Assembly: GCA_963705545.1 (NCBI GenBank)
Contig: CAVPJX010000001.1
Coordinates: 1,302,001-1,366,000 of the forward strand
Length of the DNA stretch: 64,000 nucleotides
Direction of reading: 5' to 3'
Source: DATBLY01 sp963705545
GTDB lineage: Bacteria; Actinomycetota; UBA4738; HRBIN12
The notes beneath the pieces were generated by a model, which was not told the origin of the DNA, made no database searches, and saw nothing but the letters and a program-made list of their open reading frames with translations. Positions within the stretch are counted from its first letter, which is position 1, and each line of letters starts with the position of its first letter. Shown in pieces: positions 1-9,901 of the stretch. Position numbers and translations under genes: made by a program.

Positions 1-189
1 GCCGTCCACCAGGCGGACCGTCTTCGCGAGGCTCGGATCCACCAGGCCCTGGCCGTCGACGAACTCGCCGGCATCCCGGATCTCCCGGTCGATCGCCTGC
101 ATGAAGGCGATCATCTCCCGGATCCACTCCGGGGTCCGGGTCTCCATCATCGTGTTCTGGTCCCCGAACATCATGATGATGTACTTCAT
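1..189 (-). CDS. YciI/DGPF-domain protein, C-terminus cut by window edge
   Basis: The visible 63 residues begin MKYIIMMFGDQN and continue through a helix containing EWIREMIAFMQAID, the opening of YciI/DGPF-fold proteins. These are small ferredoxin-like proteins of mostly unknown biochemical role, often found beside ECF sigma factors in actinobacteria. The ATG is at 187-189, with a purine-rich GGAAGGAG upstream. The C-terminal part lies outside the window. The next gene upstream on the same strand is another YciI-like protein, so the two may form a small operon. Family identification is by pattern only; function is unknown. Confidence 0.7.
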   Translation of the reverse strand, partial: MKYIIMMFGDQNTMMETRTPEWIREMIAFMQAIDREIRDAGEFVDGQGLVDPSLAKTVRLVDG

Positions 190-278
190 CCGCGCTCGCT
201 CCTTCCGATCGGCGCCCGGGTGGCGCGCTCACCCCAAGGTCGGAGCGGTCGCGCCGTTCTCGACATCCTCGGACGGAT

Positions 279-587
279 CTACCCGTCCTCCGGCATCCAC
301 GAACCCACCGCGACCCGGAACGGATGGACCTCCACCTCGCGCCAGACGTCGCCGGTGACGTAGGGGTCGTGCTCGAGCCAGTCGTTCAGGTCTTCGCGCG
401 ACGGGAACTCCACCAGCAGGACGGAACCGCGCATCGTGCCCTCGTCGTCGAGGATCGCGCCACCGATCAGGACGTTCCCCGCACGGACGAACGGCTCGAT
501 CCCGGCCAGGTGTCCCGGCCGGGCCGCATGCCGCCGCTCGGGTGCGTCTGGGTCCGTGCCGTCCCGCCCGATCACGATGAACCGCAT
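279..587 (-). CDS. YciI family protein
   Basis: A 102-residue protein starting MRFIVIGRDGTDPDAPERR. It has the YciI layout: an N-terminal strand, a helix (HLAGIEPFVRAG), a GGAILDDEG turn and the DPYVTGDVWREVEVHPFRVA C-terminal strand. The start is set at 587 because a strong Shine-Dalgarno (GAGGAGGT) sits just upstream; a start 18 bases further out would include this site. Some YciI proteins act as dehalogenase- or cyclohydrolase-like enzymes, but no specific reaction can be assigned. It is divergent from the large cyclase gene at 685. Confidence 0.8.
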   Translation of the reverse strand: MRFIVIGRDGTDPDAPERRHAARPGHLAGIEPFVRAGNVLIGGAILDDEGTMRGSVLLVEFPSREDLNDWLEHDPYVTGDVWREVEVHPFRVAVGSWMPEDG

Positions 588-656
588 CGGCCTCGACCTC
601 CTCATGGACGATCTGGGGTCAGCAAACTACCCGCTTCGTGCGAGAGGCGCGGGCGG

Positions 657-662
657 TACGCT
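657..662 (+). promoter_or_regulatory. Candidate -10 hexamer for the cyclase gene at 685
   Basis: TACGCT lies 22 nt before the ATG at 685, with the Shine-Dalgarno GGAGGAGG at 673-680 between them. No clear -35 is visible. The same TANNCT form recurs before many genes in this window. Confidence 0.4.
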
Positions 663-684
663 TCCGCGGGTTGGAGGAGGCCGG

Positions 685-3600
685 ATGACCTGCTCGGCAT
701 GCGGAACCGAGAACGAGGCGTCGCGCAAGTTCTGCAAGGAATGCGGCGCGCCGCTGGCGCTGGTCTGCCCCGCCTGCGGCGCGACGAACTCCGGCGACAG
801 CAAGTTCTGCGGGGAGTGCGGGACCGCGCTCACGGCGACCGCGACGCCAGCACCGGCGGCCGCGGTCGCTGCAACCTCGACCGAGCGCCGGTTCGTCTCA
901 GTGCTCTTCGCCGACCTCGTGGGCTTCACCACGCTCTCCGAGCACCGCGACGCCGAGGACGTGCGCGAGCTCCTCACGCGCTACTTCGACGCGGCTCGCG
1001 CGACGATCGAGCGCCACGGCGGCATCGTCGAGAAGTTCATCGGCGACGCGGTGATGGCCGTCTGGGGAACGCCGGTGGCGCACGAGGACGATGCGGAACG
1101 CGCCGTCCGCACGGCGCTCGAGCTGGTGGATGCGGTCCAAGCGCTGGGACACGAGGTCGGGATCGACCTCCAGGCGCGCGCCGGCGTGCTGACCGGCGAG
1201 GCGGCGGCGATCGTCGGCGACGCCTCGCAGGGGATGGTCACGGGCGACCTCGTGAACACCGCCTCGCGCCTGCAGTCGGCGGCCGAGCCAGGCACCGTCC
1301 TGGTCGGTGAGACGACGGTTCAGACCGCGGCGCGGGCGATCGCCTTCGAGGAGGTCGGCGCGCTCTCGCTGAAGGGCAAGGACGAGCCGGTGCCGGCCTG
1401 GCGGGCGGTCCGCATCCTGGCGCAGGTGGGCGGGGCGGGCCGCTCGGACGTCCTCGAGCCGCCCTTCGTGGGGCGGAGCGAGGAGCTCCGCCTGATCAAG
1501 GACCTCCTGCACGCCACCGAGCGGGAGCGCAAGGCACGTCTGGCCTCGGTCATGGGGATCGGCGGGATCGGCAAGTCGCGTCTGGCGTGGGAGTTCCTCA
1601 AGTACATCGACGGGCTCACGCACGACGTCTTCTGGCACCAGGGCCGGTGCCCGGCGTACGGCGACGGCATCGCGTTCTGGGCGCTGGGCGAGATGGTGCG
1701 GATGCGCGCGCGGATCGCCGAGTCCGACGAGCGCGCGGAGTCGCGGGGCAAGCTGTCCGCCACGGTCGCCGAGTACGTCCCCGACGAGGACGAGCGGCGG
1801 TGGATCGAGCCGCGGCTCGCGCACCTGCTGGGCCTCGAGGACGCGACCACGGGCGAGCGCGACGAGCTCTTCTCGGCGTGGCGCACGTTCTTCGAGCGCA
1901 TCGCCGACCGTGGACCGACGGTCATGGTGTTCGAGGACCTCCAGTGGGCCGACCCCGGCCTGCTCGACTTCATCGAGTCGATGCTCGAGTGGTCCAAGGA
2001 CCTCCCGATCTTCATCGTCACGCTCGCGCGCCCGGAGCTCGCCGACCGGCGGCCGAACTGGGGCGCCGAGCAGCGGAGCTTCACCTCCCTCCGCCTCGAG
2101 CCGCTCTCCGACGACGCGATGGCCGCGCTCGTCGAGGGGTTCGTGCTCGGGCTGGAACCGGCGGACGTCGCGCGCATCGTCGAGCGCGCGGAGGGCGTGC
2201 CCCTGTACGCGGTCGAGACGGTCCGGATGCTCGCCGACCGCGGCATCCTCGAGGTCCGCGGTGACCGGTACCGGCTGGTGGGCGACCTCGGCACCCTCGA
2301 GATCCCGGGCACGCTCCAAGCGCTGATCGCTGCGCGCCTGGACGCGCTGGACCCCGAGGATCGCGCGCTCCTGCAGGACGCCTCGGTCCTGGGCAAGAGC
2401 TTCCCCCTGGGGTCGCTCATCGCCGTCGCCGGCCGCGCGCGCGAGGCGCTCGAGCCGCGGCTGCGCGAGCTCGTGCGCAAGGAGTTCCTCGTGCAGGAAC
2501 GCGACCCTCGCTCCCCCGAGCGCGGCCAGTACGCGTTCCTGCAGGGCGTGATCCGCGAGGTGGCGTACGGGACGCTTGCGAAGGCGGACAGACGCGCGAA
2601 GCACCTGGCCACGGCCCACCACCTGGAGTCGGTCGGCGACGAGGAGCTCGCCGGCGTGGTCGCCGCGCACTACGTGGAGGCGTTCCGCGCCACGTCGGAG
2701 GGGCCCGACGCGGAGGCGCTCGCCGCCCGCGCACGCGACTGGCTCTCGCAGGCGAGCGAGCGAGCTCGCTCGCTGGGCTCGGCGGAGCAGGCGCTCAGCT
2801 ACGCCGAACAGGCCCTGGCGATCACGCCGGCGGGCCGCGAACGCGCCGACCTGCTCCGGCAGGCGGGGCATGTCGGCGATCGACATCGCCGACGGCGATC
2901 GCGCGATCGCGTACCTCGACGAGGCGATCGCGACCTTCCGGGAGCTCGGGGACCCGGCCTCGGCCGCCCGCGCGACCGCGCTCTGCGTCCGGCCGCTGCG
3001 CGGCGAGGGTCGTCACCCCGAGGCGATGGAGCGCCTGCAGGCGGCGCTCGCGGAGATCGGGGAGGACGGGGACGAGCAAGCTCGGGCGGAGCTGTATCGA
3101 GCGTTCGCCGAGGAGTCCTGGACGGTCGGCTCGAACGAGGACGCCCTCGAGTGGGGGGAGCGCACGCTGGCGCTGGCCGAGAAGCTCGATGACCCCGAGC
3201 TGTTCGCCGATGGGCTCGGCCTGCGGGCCGCCACGTTGCACGCGCTCGGCCGTCGGCGCGAGGCGATGATCGCGAACGAAGGGGTCCTGGCCTTCGCGGA
3301 GGAGACCGGGAGCCTTCGGGCGGTATCCGAGGCGCTCATGTCGCGTGGCATCTTCCTGATCGAGGACGATCCCGTCGCGGCGATGGAGGCGGAGTTCGAG
3401 TCGGCCGAGGCCGCCCGGCGGGCCGGGAGCCGCCCCACGGAGGTGATCGCGCTCACGAACGCGGTCGAGGCCGCCGTCGACCTCGGAAGGTGGCGGGACG
3501 CGGAAGAGGCGCTGGCGACGGTGGGAGCCATGGAGGTGAGCGGGACCCTCGCGGACGGGATCGACCTGAGCACCGCGCTGCTGGCCGCGTTCCGCGGGAA

Positions 3601-4165
3601 CTTCGCCGAGGCCGATGACCGCCTCGAGGCGACGACCGCCAAGGGCTCCGATCACCTCGCGGCGCGCACGTGGTACCTCCGGACGCGTGCGATGGTCGAG
3701 TTGCTCCGCGGCGACCTGGACGGGGCGTACACGCTCGGCATGGAGGCGATCCACGCCGATCCCGCCGGGATGAACACCCCGAACGCCGTGTGGGATGCGG
3801 CGCGGGCGGCTCTATGGATGCGCGACGCGGCGAGGGTGCAGGCGGCCATCGACGCGACCGCGCCGCTTCGAGGGCGTTGGGCGGCGGCGATCCGCACCAC
3901 CCTCCGCGCCGGCCTCGCAGCGATCGAGGGCCGGCGCGAGGAGTCGGCCTCGGCGTACCAGGAGGCCTTGACCGAGTGGGACGCGATGGGTTGCCCCATC
4001 GATCACGCCTACACGGCGATCGACGCGATCACGTTGCTCCCGAACGAGCCCGTCGCGATCGAGGCCGCCGCGCAGGCCCGCGCGAGGCTCGAGGAGCTCG
4101 GCGCGAAGCCGCTGCTGGAGCGCCTGGCGATGGCCGAGCACCCGGCGCCGGCGGACGCGTCGTAG
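685..4165 (+). CDS. Zinc-ribbon / class III cyclase / AAA-type ATPase / TPR protein, one frame break near 2.87 kb
   Basis: About 1159 residues once the frame is mended. Two zinc ribbons (CxxC pairs at residues 3-46) precede a class III nucleotidyl cyclase domain (about 68-245). It has metal aspartates D77 (VLFADLVGFT) and D121 (FIGDAVMAVW) and transition-state residues N191 and R195 (GDLVNTASRL), so it looks catalytically competent. A STAND/AAA-type ATPase follows, with Walker A GIGGIGKS at about 291-298 and a Walker B-like VFEDLQWAD; TPR-like helices fill the C-terminus. The frame changes in a GGGG run near 2866-2869; removing one G gives RQAGMSAIDIADG and an open frame to 4165. Strong Shine-Dalgarno at 673-680. 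Likely cytosolic and making cAMP or cGMP; the substrate is not decided. It belongs to the same architecture class as the gene at 51.2 kb. Confidence 0.85.
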
Positions 4166-4178
4166 GTCGGAGCCCACG

Positions 4179-4739
4179 ATGGCCACGCTGTCCTACTCGG
4201 CGATCGCGTCGCTGGACGGGTACGTCGCGGACGCCGACGGCGGCTTCGACTGGGCCGAGCCCGACGAGGAGCTGCACGCCTTCGTCAACGACCTCGCACG
4301 GCCGGTCGGCACCTACCTCCTGGGTCGGCGGATGCACGAGGTGCTGCTCGCCTGGGACACGATGGACGTCACCGGCGAGCCGCCGGTGATCCGCGACTTC
4401 GCGGCGATCTGGCGCGCGGCCGACAAGGTCGTCTACTCCTCGACGCTGGATGCCGTGTCGAGCGCTCGCACGCGGCTCGAGCGCACCTTCGACCCCGGGG
4501 CGGTCAGGCGGATGAAGGCCCAGGCCGACCGCGACCTGACCGTCGGCGGTCCCGGACTCGCCGGGCAGGCGATCGCAGCCGGGCTGGTCGACGAGCTCCA
4601 CCTGTTCCTGACCCCGATCGTGGTGGGAGGCGGAACGCGCGCCCTTCCCGACGGCGTCCGGGTGTCGCTCGAGCTGCTGGAGGAACGCCGCTTCAGGAAC
4701 GGAACGGTTTACCTCCGCTACGTCGTGACGACGGCGTGA
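4179..4739 (+). CDS. Dihydrofolate reductase family protein (RibD C-terminal-like)
   Basis: 186 residues, full length for the small RibD_C/DHFR-like proteins common in actinobacteria. It starts MATLSYSAIASLDGYVADADG and contains DKVVYSSTLD and the NADPH-site pattern VGGPGLAGQAI, ending with LTPIVVGGGTRALPDG. These proteins are NAD(P)H-dependent reductases whose natural substrates are mostly unknown; they are not the housekeeping FolA. It begins 13 nt after the end of the cyclase gene and may be co-transcribed with it. A weak GGTCGGAG precedes the ATG. Confidence 0.85.
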   Translation: MATLSYSAIASLDGYVADADGGFDWAEPDEELHAFVNDLARPVGTYLLGRRMHEVLLAWDTMDVTGEPPVIRDFAAIWRAADKVVYSSTLDAVSSARTRLERTFDPGAVRRMKAQADRDLTVGGPGLAGQAIAAGLVDELHLFLTPIVVGGGTRALPDGVRVSLELLEERRFRNGTVYLRYVVTTA

Positions 4740-4784
4740 CCTCGATCACGGTGGCCAGCCGACTTCTCATGGCAGGCTGCTCCG

Positions 4785-4800
4785 GGTATGCTGGCATACC
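4785..4800 (+). promoter_or_regulatory. Antitoxin operator: perfect inverted repeat overlapping the -10 box
   Basis: GGTATGC-TG-GCATACC is a perfect 7-bp inverted repeat that ends at the base before the antitoxin ATG (4801). It contains TATGCT (4787-4792), a plausible -10 hexamer 8 nt from the start codon. A ribbon-helix-helix antitoxin bound here would block its own promoter, the usual autoregulation of toxin-antitoxin loci. Binding itself is inferred. Confidence 0.65.
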
Positions 4801-5046
4801 ATGAGGAGGACCACCGTGAAGCTGCCGGAGGACCTCGACGCGAAGCTGCGAGCCGAGGCGGAGCGCCGAGGCATGACCGTCTCCGCCCTCACGCGGGAGG
4901 CGATCGAGACCTATCTGAACGGAGGTCCCCGGCGGATCCTTCGGGCGGCGGGAGTGGTCCGAAGCGGTTCCGGGGACGCATCTCGGAGGGTCGACGAGAT
5001 CTTCGGAGAGATCCTCGACGAGAAGCGACGGCTGGGGGAGCTGTAG
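4801..5046 (+). CDS. Ribbon-helix-helix (CopG-type) antitoxin
   Basis: 81 residues. The N-terminal MRRTTVKLPEDLDAKL strand and the following GMTVSALTREAIETYL form a classic ribbon-helix-helix DNA-binding domain. The charged C-terminal tail (DEIFGEILDEKRRLGEL) is the expected toxin-wrapping segment. There is no Shine-Dalgarno; the ATG sits directly after a palindrome containing the -10 hexamer, so the mRNA is probably leaderless. A PIN-domain toxin follows immediately. Role: neutralises the toxin and represses the pair. Confidence 0.85.
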   Translation: MRRTTVKLPEDLDAKLRAEAERRGMTVSALTREAIETYLNGGPRRILRAAGVVRSGSGDASRRVDEIFGEILDEKRRLGEL

Positions 5047-5456
5047 GCCTCGTCGTCGATGCCGGGCCGCTGATCGCGTATCTCGACGCGAATGATCACG
5101 ACCATCGGGCCAGCGTCGAGATCCTGACGAGCCATCCCGGACCCATCTTCGTGCCCATGCTCGTCATCGCAGAGGTCGCGCACTTCGTCGGTCGCAGCGG
5201 TGGTGCGACCGCGGAGGTGGACTTCCTCGCCGACCTGGGTCATGGCGCCCTGGAGCCGATCGCGGTCGATCCCCAGGACTGGCCGCGGATCATGGAGCTG
5301 GTCTGGCGGTACCGCGATCTGTCCTTGGGCACGGTCGATGCGTCGGTCGTCGCGCTCGCCGAGCGGCTGAAGATCACGCAGATCGCGACCCTCGACCGCA
5401 AGCACTTCTCGGTCGTGAAGCCGCTGCACGTCGAGGCGTTCGAGCTGCTGCCCTAG
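5046..5456 (+). CDS. PIN-domain toxin (VapC-like), start codon not found
   Basis: About 135 residues of PIN fold. Acidic residues are visible in VVDAGPLIAYLD (N-terminal Asp), AEVAHFV (Glu) and GTVDASVVALAE (Asp), followed by IATLDRKHF (C-terminal Asp). PIN toxins are Mg-dependent ribonucleases that usually cut tRNA or rRNA. The domain begins right at the antitoxin stop, but its frame offers no ATG, GTG or TTG at the expected position (codons read GTA GGC CTC GTC GTC GAT). A small sequence error or a non-standard start at the junction is likely. The frame is open upstream to 4788 but that part is an out-of-frame reading of the antitoxin. The start given is approximate. Confidence 0.75.
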   Translation, partial: GLVVDAGPLIAYLDANDHDHRASVEILTSHPGPIFVPMLVIAEVAHFVGRSGGATAEVDFLADLGHGALEPIAVDPQDWPRIMELVWRYRDLSLGTVDASVVALAERLKITQIATLDRKHFSVVKPLHVEAFELLP

Positions 5457-8400
5457 GCGCCACCCTGTTCGCGGCCACCGGCCCCGACGTGGAACCGGGA
5501 GGCGACGAGGGCCCCGCTCACCCGTTCGAGCTGCTCGGCGATGCCGTCCAGACGCGGCTCGACCCCGTCGAGCGAGCCGCCCTTCGCCTGTTCCTCGAGC
5601 TGACGGCTCGAGACCGCGAGATCCGTCGCGCCGAACGTCGCGACGTTCGACGTCAGGGTGTGCAGCGCGCGCCGGACCTCGTCCGCATCCCCGGACGCCA
5701 CGCCCGCCCGCGCCGACTCGACCAGCCCCGGGGCGTCGGCGACGAACTGGTCGATCAGGTCGGACACGATCGCCTGATCGCCCCCCATGCCGTCGAGGAG
5801 TCGCTGCACGACCCGTTCGTCGAACACCGCCTGCGAAGGAGGGAGCCTTCGGCTCCCCACGCCTCGGCGCCCGCTCGAGCGCCGCCACCAGGTCCTCGAT
5901 CCGGATCGGCTTGACCACGTAGTCGTTCATGCCGGCGGCCAGGAACCGCTCGCGGTCGCCCTGCATCGCCTCGGCCGTCATCGCGACGATCCACGGACGC
6001 TCGTCGGGACCCCACCGCTCGAGGATCTGCCGCGTCGCCTCGACGCCGTCCATCTCCGGCATCTGAACGTCGCTCAGCAGCAGGTCGTACGGCTGGCGCT
6101 CGAGCGCCTCGAGCGCCTCGATGCCGTTGCCGGCCACGTCGGCCCGGTACCCGAGCTTCTCGAGCATCCGCAGCGCCAGCGTCTGGTTCACGGCGTTGTC
6201 CTCCGCCAGCAGGATGCGGAGCGGGTGCTTCGAGCCCAGCTCCGGGTCGATCGCGCCGTCATGCCGTCCTCCGCTCGATCCTCCGGCGTGACGCCCAGCA
6301 CGGATGCCAGCGCCGCCTGCAGCGGCGAGGCCTTGATCGGCTTCGTCACGAACGCCTCGACCGCGGCCGTCTCCCACCGGGGGTCGGACTCGATCTCGCG
6401 TCGCCCGACCGACGAGGCGATCACCACGGGGACGTCGGGCGTCCGCTCGTGGAGGCGCGCCGCCACGTCCAGGCCGTCCAGGCCGGGCATCAGCATGTCG
6501 AGCACCGCGACGTCGAGCCGTTCGTCGCCGAGCGTCGCCAGCGCCCCGTCGCCGTCCGCCGCCTCGACCACCTCCATCCCCCAGGCGCCGAGCAGCGCGC
6601 GTCATGAGCCGCCGGTTCGTCGCGTTGTCGTCGACGACCAGGGCGCGGCGACCGGAGAACGACCCGTCCCGGCGGAGCGCGGTCGGGGTCATGTCCGTCT
6701 CGCCCACCTCGAACGTCACATGGAACGTGCTCCCCTCGCCCGGCACGCCCGTGCTCTCGACCCAGACCGTGCCGTTCATCAGCTCCGCGAGCCGCCGGCT
6801 GATCGCGAGACCCAGCCCGGTACCGCCGTATCGCCGGCTCGTCGAGACGTCGGCCTGGCTGAACGACCGGAACAGCCGCTCGATCCGATCGGCAGGGATC
6901 CCGATCCCGGTGTCGCGGACCGTCACCTCGAACCCGACCTTCCCGGTCGTCCGCGCCGGCGCGGACGAGACCGTCACCGCGACCTCGCCCTGCTCGGTGA
7001 ACTTCACGGCGTTGTTCAGCAGGTTCAGCAGGATCTGGCGCAGCCGGCTGACGTCCCCGACCGCGACCTCCGGCGTTCCGGGCTCGATCCAGTACGCGAC
7101 CTCGATGCCCTTCTTGGCGGCGAGCGGACCGACCAGCTCGATCGCCGACTCGATGCAGCCGCGGACGTCGAACGGGGTCTCCTCCAGGTCCATCTTCCCG
7201 GCCTCGATCTTCGAGAAGTCCAGGATGTCGTTGATGATCGCCAGGAGCGCCTCGCCGCTCGACGAGACCGTCGTCGCGTACTCGCGCTGCTCGTCGTTCA
7301 GCTCCGTGCCCAGCAAGAGACCGCTCATGCCGATGATCGCGTTCATCGGGGTGCGGATCTCGTGGCTCATCGTCGCCAGGAACGCGCTCTTCGCCTCGTT
7401 CGCCGCGTCGGCGCTCCGCCGAGCCTCCTGCAGCTCGGTCACGTCGTGATAGATGGCGTAGTAGCCCTGGTGATCGCCGTCGACCACCAGCGGCACGATG
7501 TCGATCTCGACCTCGACGAACTTCTCGTCGGCCCTCATCCGGCGGGTCAGCCGGTGAGCCCGGCCATGCTCGATCGCATCGCGGATGATCGCCACGCCTT
7601 CATCCGCGTACTCCGAGGACTTGATCACGAGCGAGTCGATCGTGCGCCCGATCGCGTCCTGCGCCGAGTAGCCGAACAACCGCTCGGCCGCGGGGTTCCA
7701 GCCGGACACGACCTCGTCGCGATCCATCGTGACGACCGCGACCGGGCTGATCTCGACCAGCGACTCGAAGTACGTCTTCTGCCGGCCGACCTCCTGGAAC
7801 AGGCGCGCGGTCTCGATCGCGATCGCCGCCTGCTGCGAGAGACCGACCAAGAAGTTGAGGTCGTTGGCGTTGAACAGCTCCGCGTCGGGCGGCTTCCGCC
7901 AGATCGCCATCATCCCGATCACCCGCCCCCGGGCGAGGAGGGGGGCAGCCATCAACCGCTCATCCTCGTCGTCGAGCGAGCCCGGGATCTGGACGAACCG
8001 TGGGTCCCTGTTCGGGTCGTTCACGAACTCGGCCGCCCCTCGGCTCGCTAGGTCGCCGATGATGCCCTCGCCGAGCAGGATCACGTCGGCCATGATCGGC
8101 TCCGCGAGGTTGCCGAGCGCCACGAGGGGCACGTACCGCTCCGAGCCCTCTTCCAGGAAGACGGCGCTCGTGTCCGCTCGCAGCAGGTCCTTCGCGCGCT
8201 CCGCGATCCGCCGAAGCACCGCATCGAGGTCGAGCAGTCCGCCGATCTCCCGACTCAGATCTGCGAGGGTCGCCATCTCGCTGCCCCGCCGCTGCGCCTC
8301 CTCGAAGAGCCGCGCGTTCTCGAGCGCCACGGTCAGGCTCCCGGCGAGGGTGGTCAGCAGACGCACGTCGTCGCCGCTGAACGCGTGCTCACGATCCAGG

Positions 8401-9901
8401 TTCTGGAGCGAGATCACGCCGACCCCGCGATCGCCCACCAGCAGCGGCACGAAGACCGTCGACTTCGGGGGTTCGCCCACCAGGACGGCGGGCTGCCCGA
8501 CCGCCGCGGAGGCGCTCTCGATGTCCTGGTTGACGACGACCGGCTCGCGGGTCTCGAGCGCCACCTTCCGGAACCCCATCACCTCGATCGGCTCGTGGGG
8601 GATCCGCACACCGCGCTCGATCGTGTAGGGGAAGGACATCCGCCCCGGGTCCGCGTCCACGATGGCGATGTCGACCACCTGAGCGTCGAAGATCTCCTGG
8701 ATACGGTCGCCCAGCACGTCGAACATCGCCTGCATCTCGAGCCGTTCGGCCAGGGCGCGACGGACGTCGTTGATCAGCGCGAGCTCGCTGTTGCGCTGGC
8801 GGATCTCCTCGAACAGGCGCGCGTTCTCGAGCGCGACGCTCAGGCTCCCGGCGAGCGTGGCCAGGAGCCGCACGTCCGCGTCGCTGAACGCATGCTCGCG
8901 GTCCAGGTTCTGCAGCGAGATCACGCCGATCCCTCGGTCACCGACGACCAGGGGAACGAAGAGGCATGACTTCGTCGGCTCGCCGCTGAGGACGTACGGT
9001 TGTCCCGACCCGGGCTGCGACCGCTTCGATGTCCTCGTTGATCACGTACGGCTCGCGCGTCTCGAGCGCGATCCTGCGGAACCCGATCACCTCCAGCGGC
9101 TCGTCGGGGAACCGCACGCCACGCTCGATCGTGTACGGGAAGCGGATCAGGTTGCTGGTCGGGGTCGAGGATGCCGATGTCGACGACCTGTGCGTCGAAG
9201 ATCTCCTGGATCCGGTCCCCGACCAGGTCGTACATCGCCTGCATCTCGAGCCGCTCGGCGAGGCCACGCTGGACGTCGTTCACGAGCGCGAGCTCGGCGC
9301 TCCGCTGGCGCGTCTCGTTCAGCAGGCGGGTGCGCTCGAGCGCGGTCGCGATGTGCTCCCCGACGACCGTCAGGATCTCCAGGTCGGACTGGGTCAGGCG
9401 CTTGTCCGGCGTGTACGTCTGCACGACGAGGACCCCGAGGGTCCGACCCTCCGACTTCAGCGGGACGCCGAGCCAGTCCTGCCCCGTCTCGCCGACGAGC
9501 TCGAGCTCGCCAGCGGCGATCAGCTCGTCGAATCCCGGCGTATCGAGGAGCAGCGGCTCGCCGACCCGGAGGAGGTAGGCGGTCGACCCCCGCGCGTTCC
9601 CGACGCCGAACGGCTCCCAGACGTTCGGATCCGGGACGTCGAGGTCGACCTCGTCCACGTAGTACGGGAAGTTGATCATCTGGCGCTCGTCGTCGTAGAG
9701 CGCGATGTAGAAGTTGCTGGCGTCCATCAGCTCGCCGACGATGCCGTGCATCGCGGCGTAGAACTGCTGCATGTCGGTCACCGTGCCGGCCGCCTGCGCG
9801 ATGCGATAGAGGGCGGCGTCGATCTGCGCACGAGCCTCGAGCTCGCGGACCCGGCGCTTCAGCTTCTTCTGGTCGCCGGCCTTCTTCTCCTTGCCGCCCA
9901 T
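5453..9901 (-). CDS. Hybrid sensor histidine kinase: 4 GAF, PAS, HisKA, HATPase, 2 receivers, HPt (frame breaks)
   Basis: About 1480 residues. Order: coiled-coil start (MGGKEKKAGDQKKLKRRV), GAF1, two near-identical GAF domains, GAF4, and PAS (SPVAVVTMDRDEVVSGWNP). Next are HisKA with the H-box SHEIRTPMNAIIGMS (about 7.33-7.37 kb) and HATPase with N-box NNAVKFTEQ and G-boxes DTGIGIP and GGTGLGLAIS. REC1 has ALVVDDN and LDMLMPG, REC2 has LLAEDN and SDVQMPEMDG, and the HPt has ALHTLTSNVATFGA (His near 5660). No membrane segment is seen, so it is probably a cytosolic phosphorelay kinase. Frame breaks lie near 9154, 9001, 6596, 6260 and 5835; each is mended by a one- or two-base change. The ATG overlaps the stop of the receiver-cyclase (ATGA), so the two are translationally coupled. 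Confidence 0.85.
8290..9310 (-). repeat. Tandem duplication of a GAF module, 507-bp unit
   Basis: Two consecutive copies encode the same GAF domain (RLEMQAM..GDRIQEIFDAQVVDI, then FPYTIERGVR and VISLQNLDREHAFS). Matching anchors are 507 bp apart where the frame is intact (AGGTTC at 8398 and 8905). They are 509 bp apart (TGCATCTCGA at 8731 and 9240) across the stretch holding two frame breaks. This indicates two extra bases in the upstream copy. Confidence 0.85.

Noticed and set aside
324..1310. Long plus-strand open frame over the YciI and cyclase start
   Set aside because: It is Arg- and Ala-rich with no family pattern and runs antisense or out of frame to well-supported genes; it is a high-G+C shadow.
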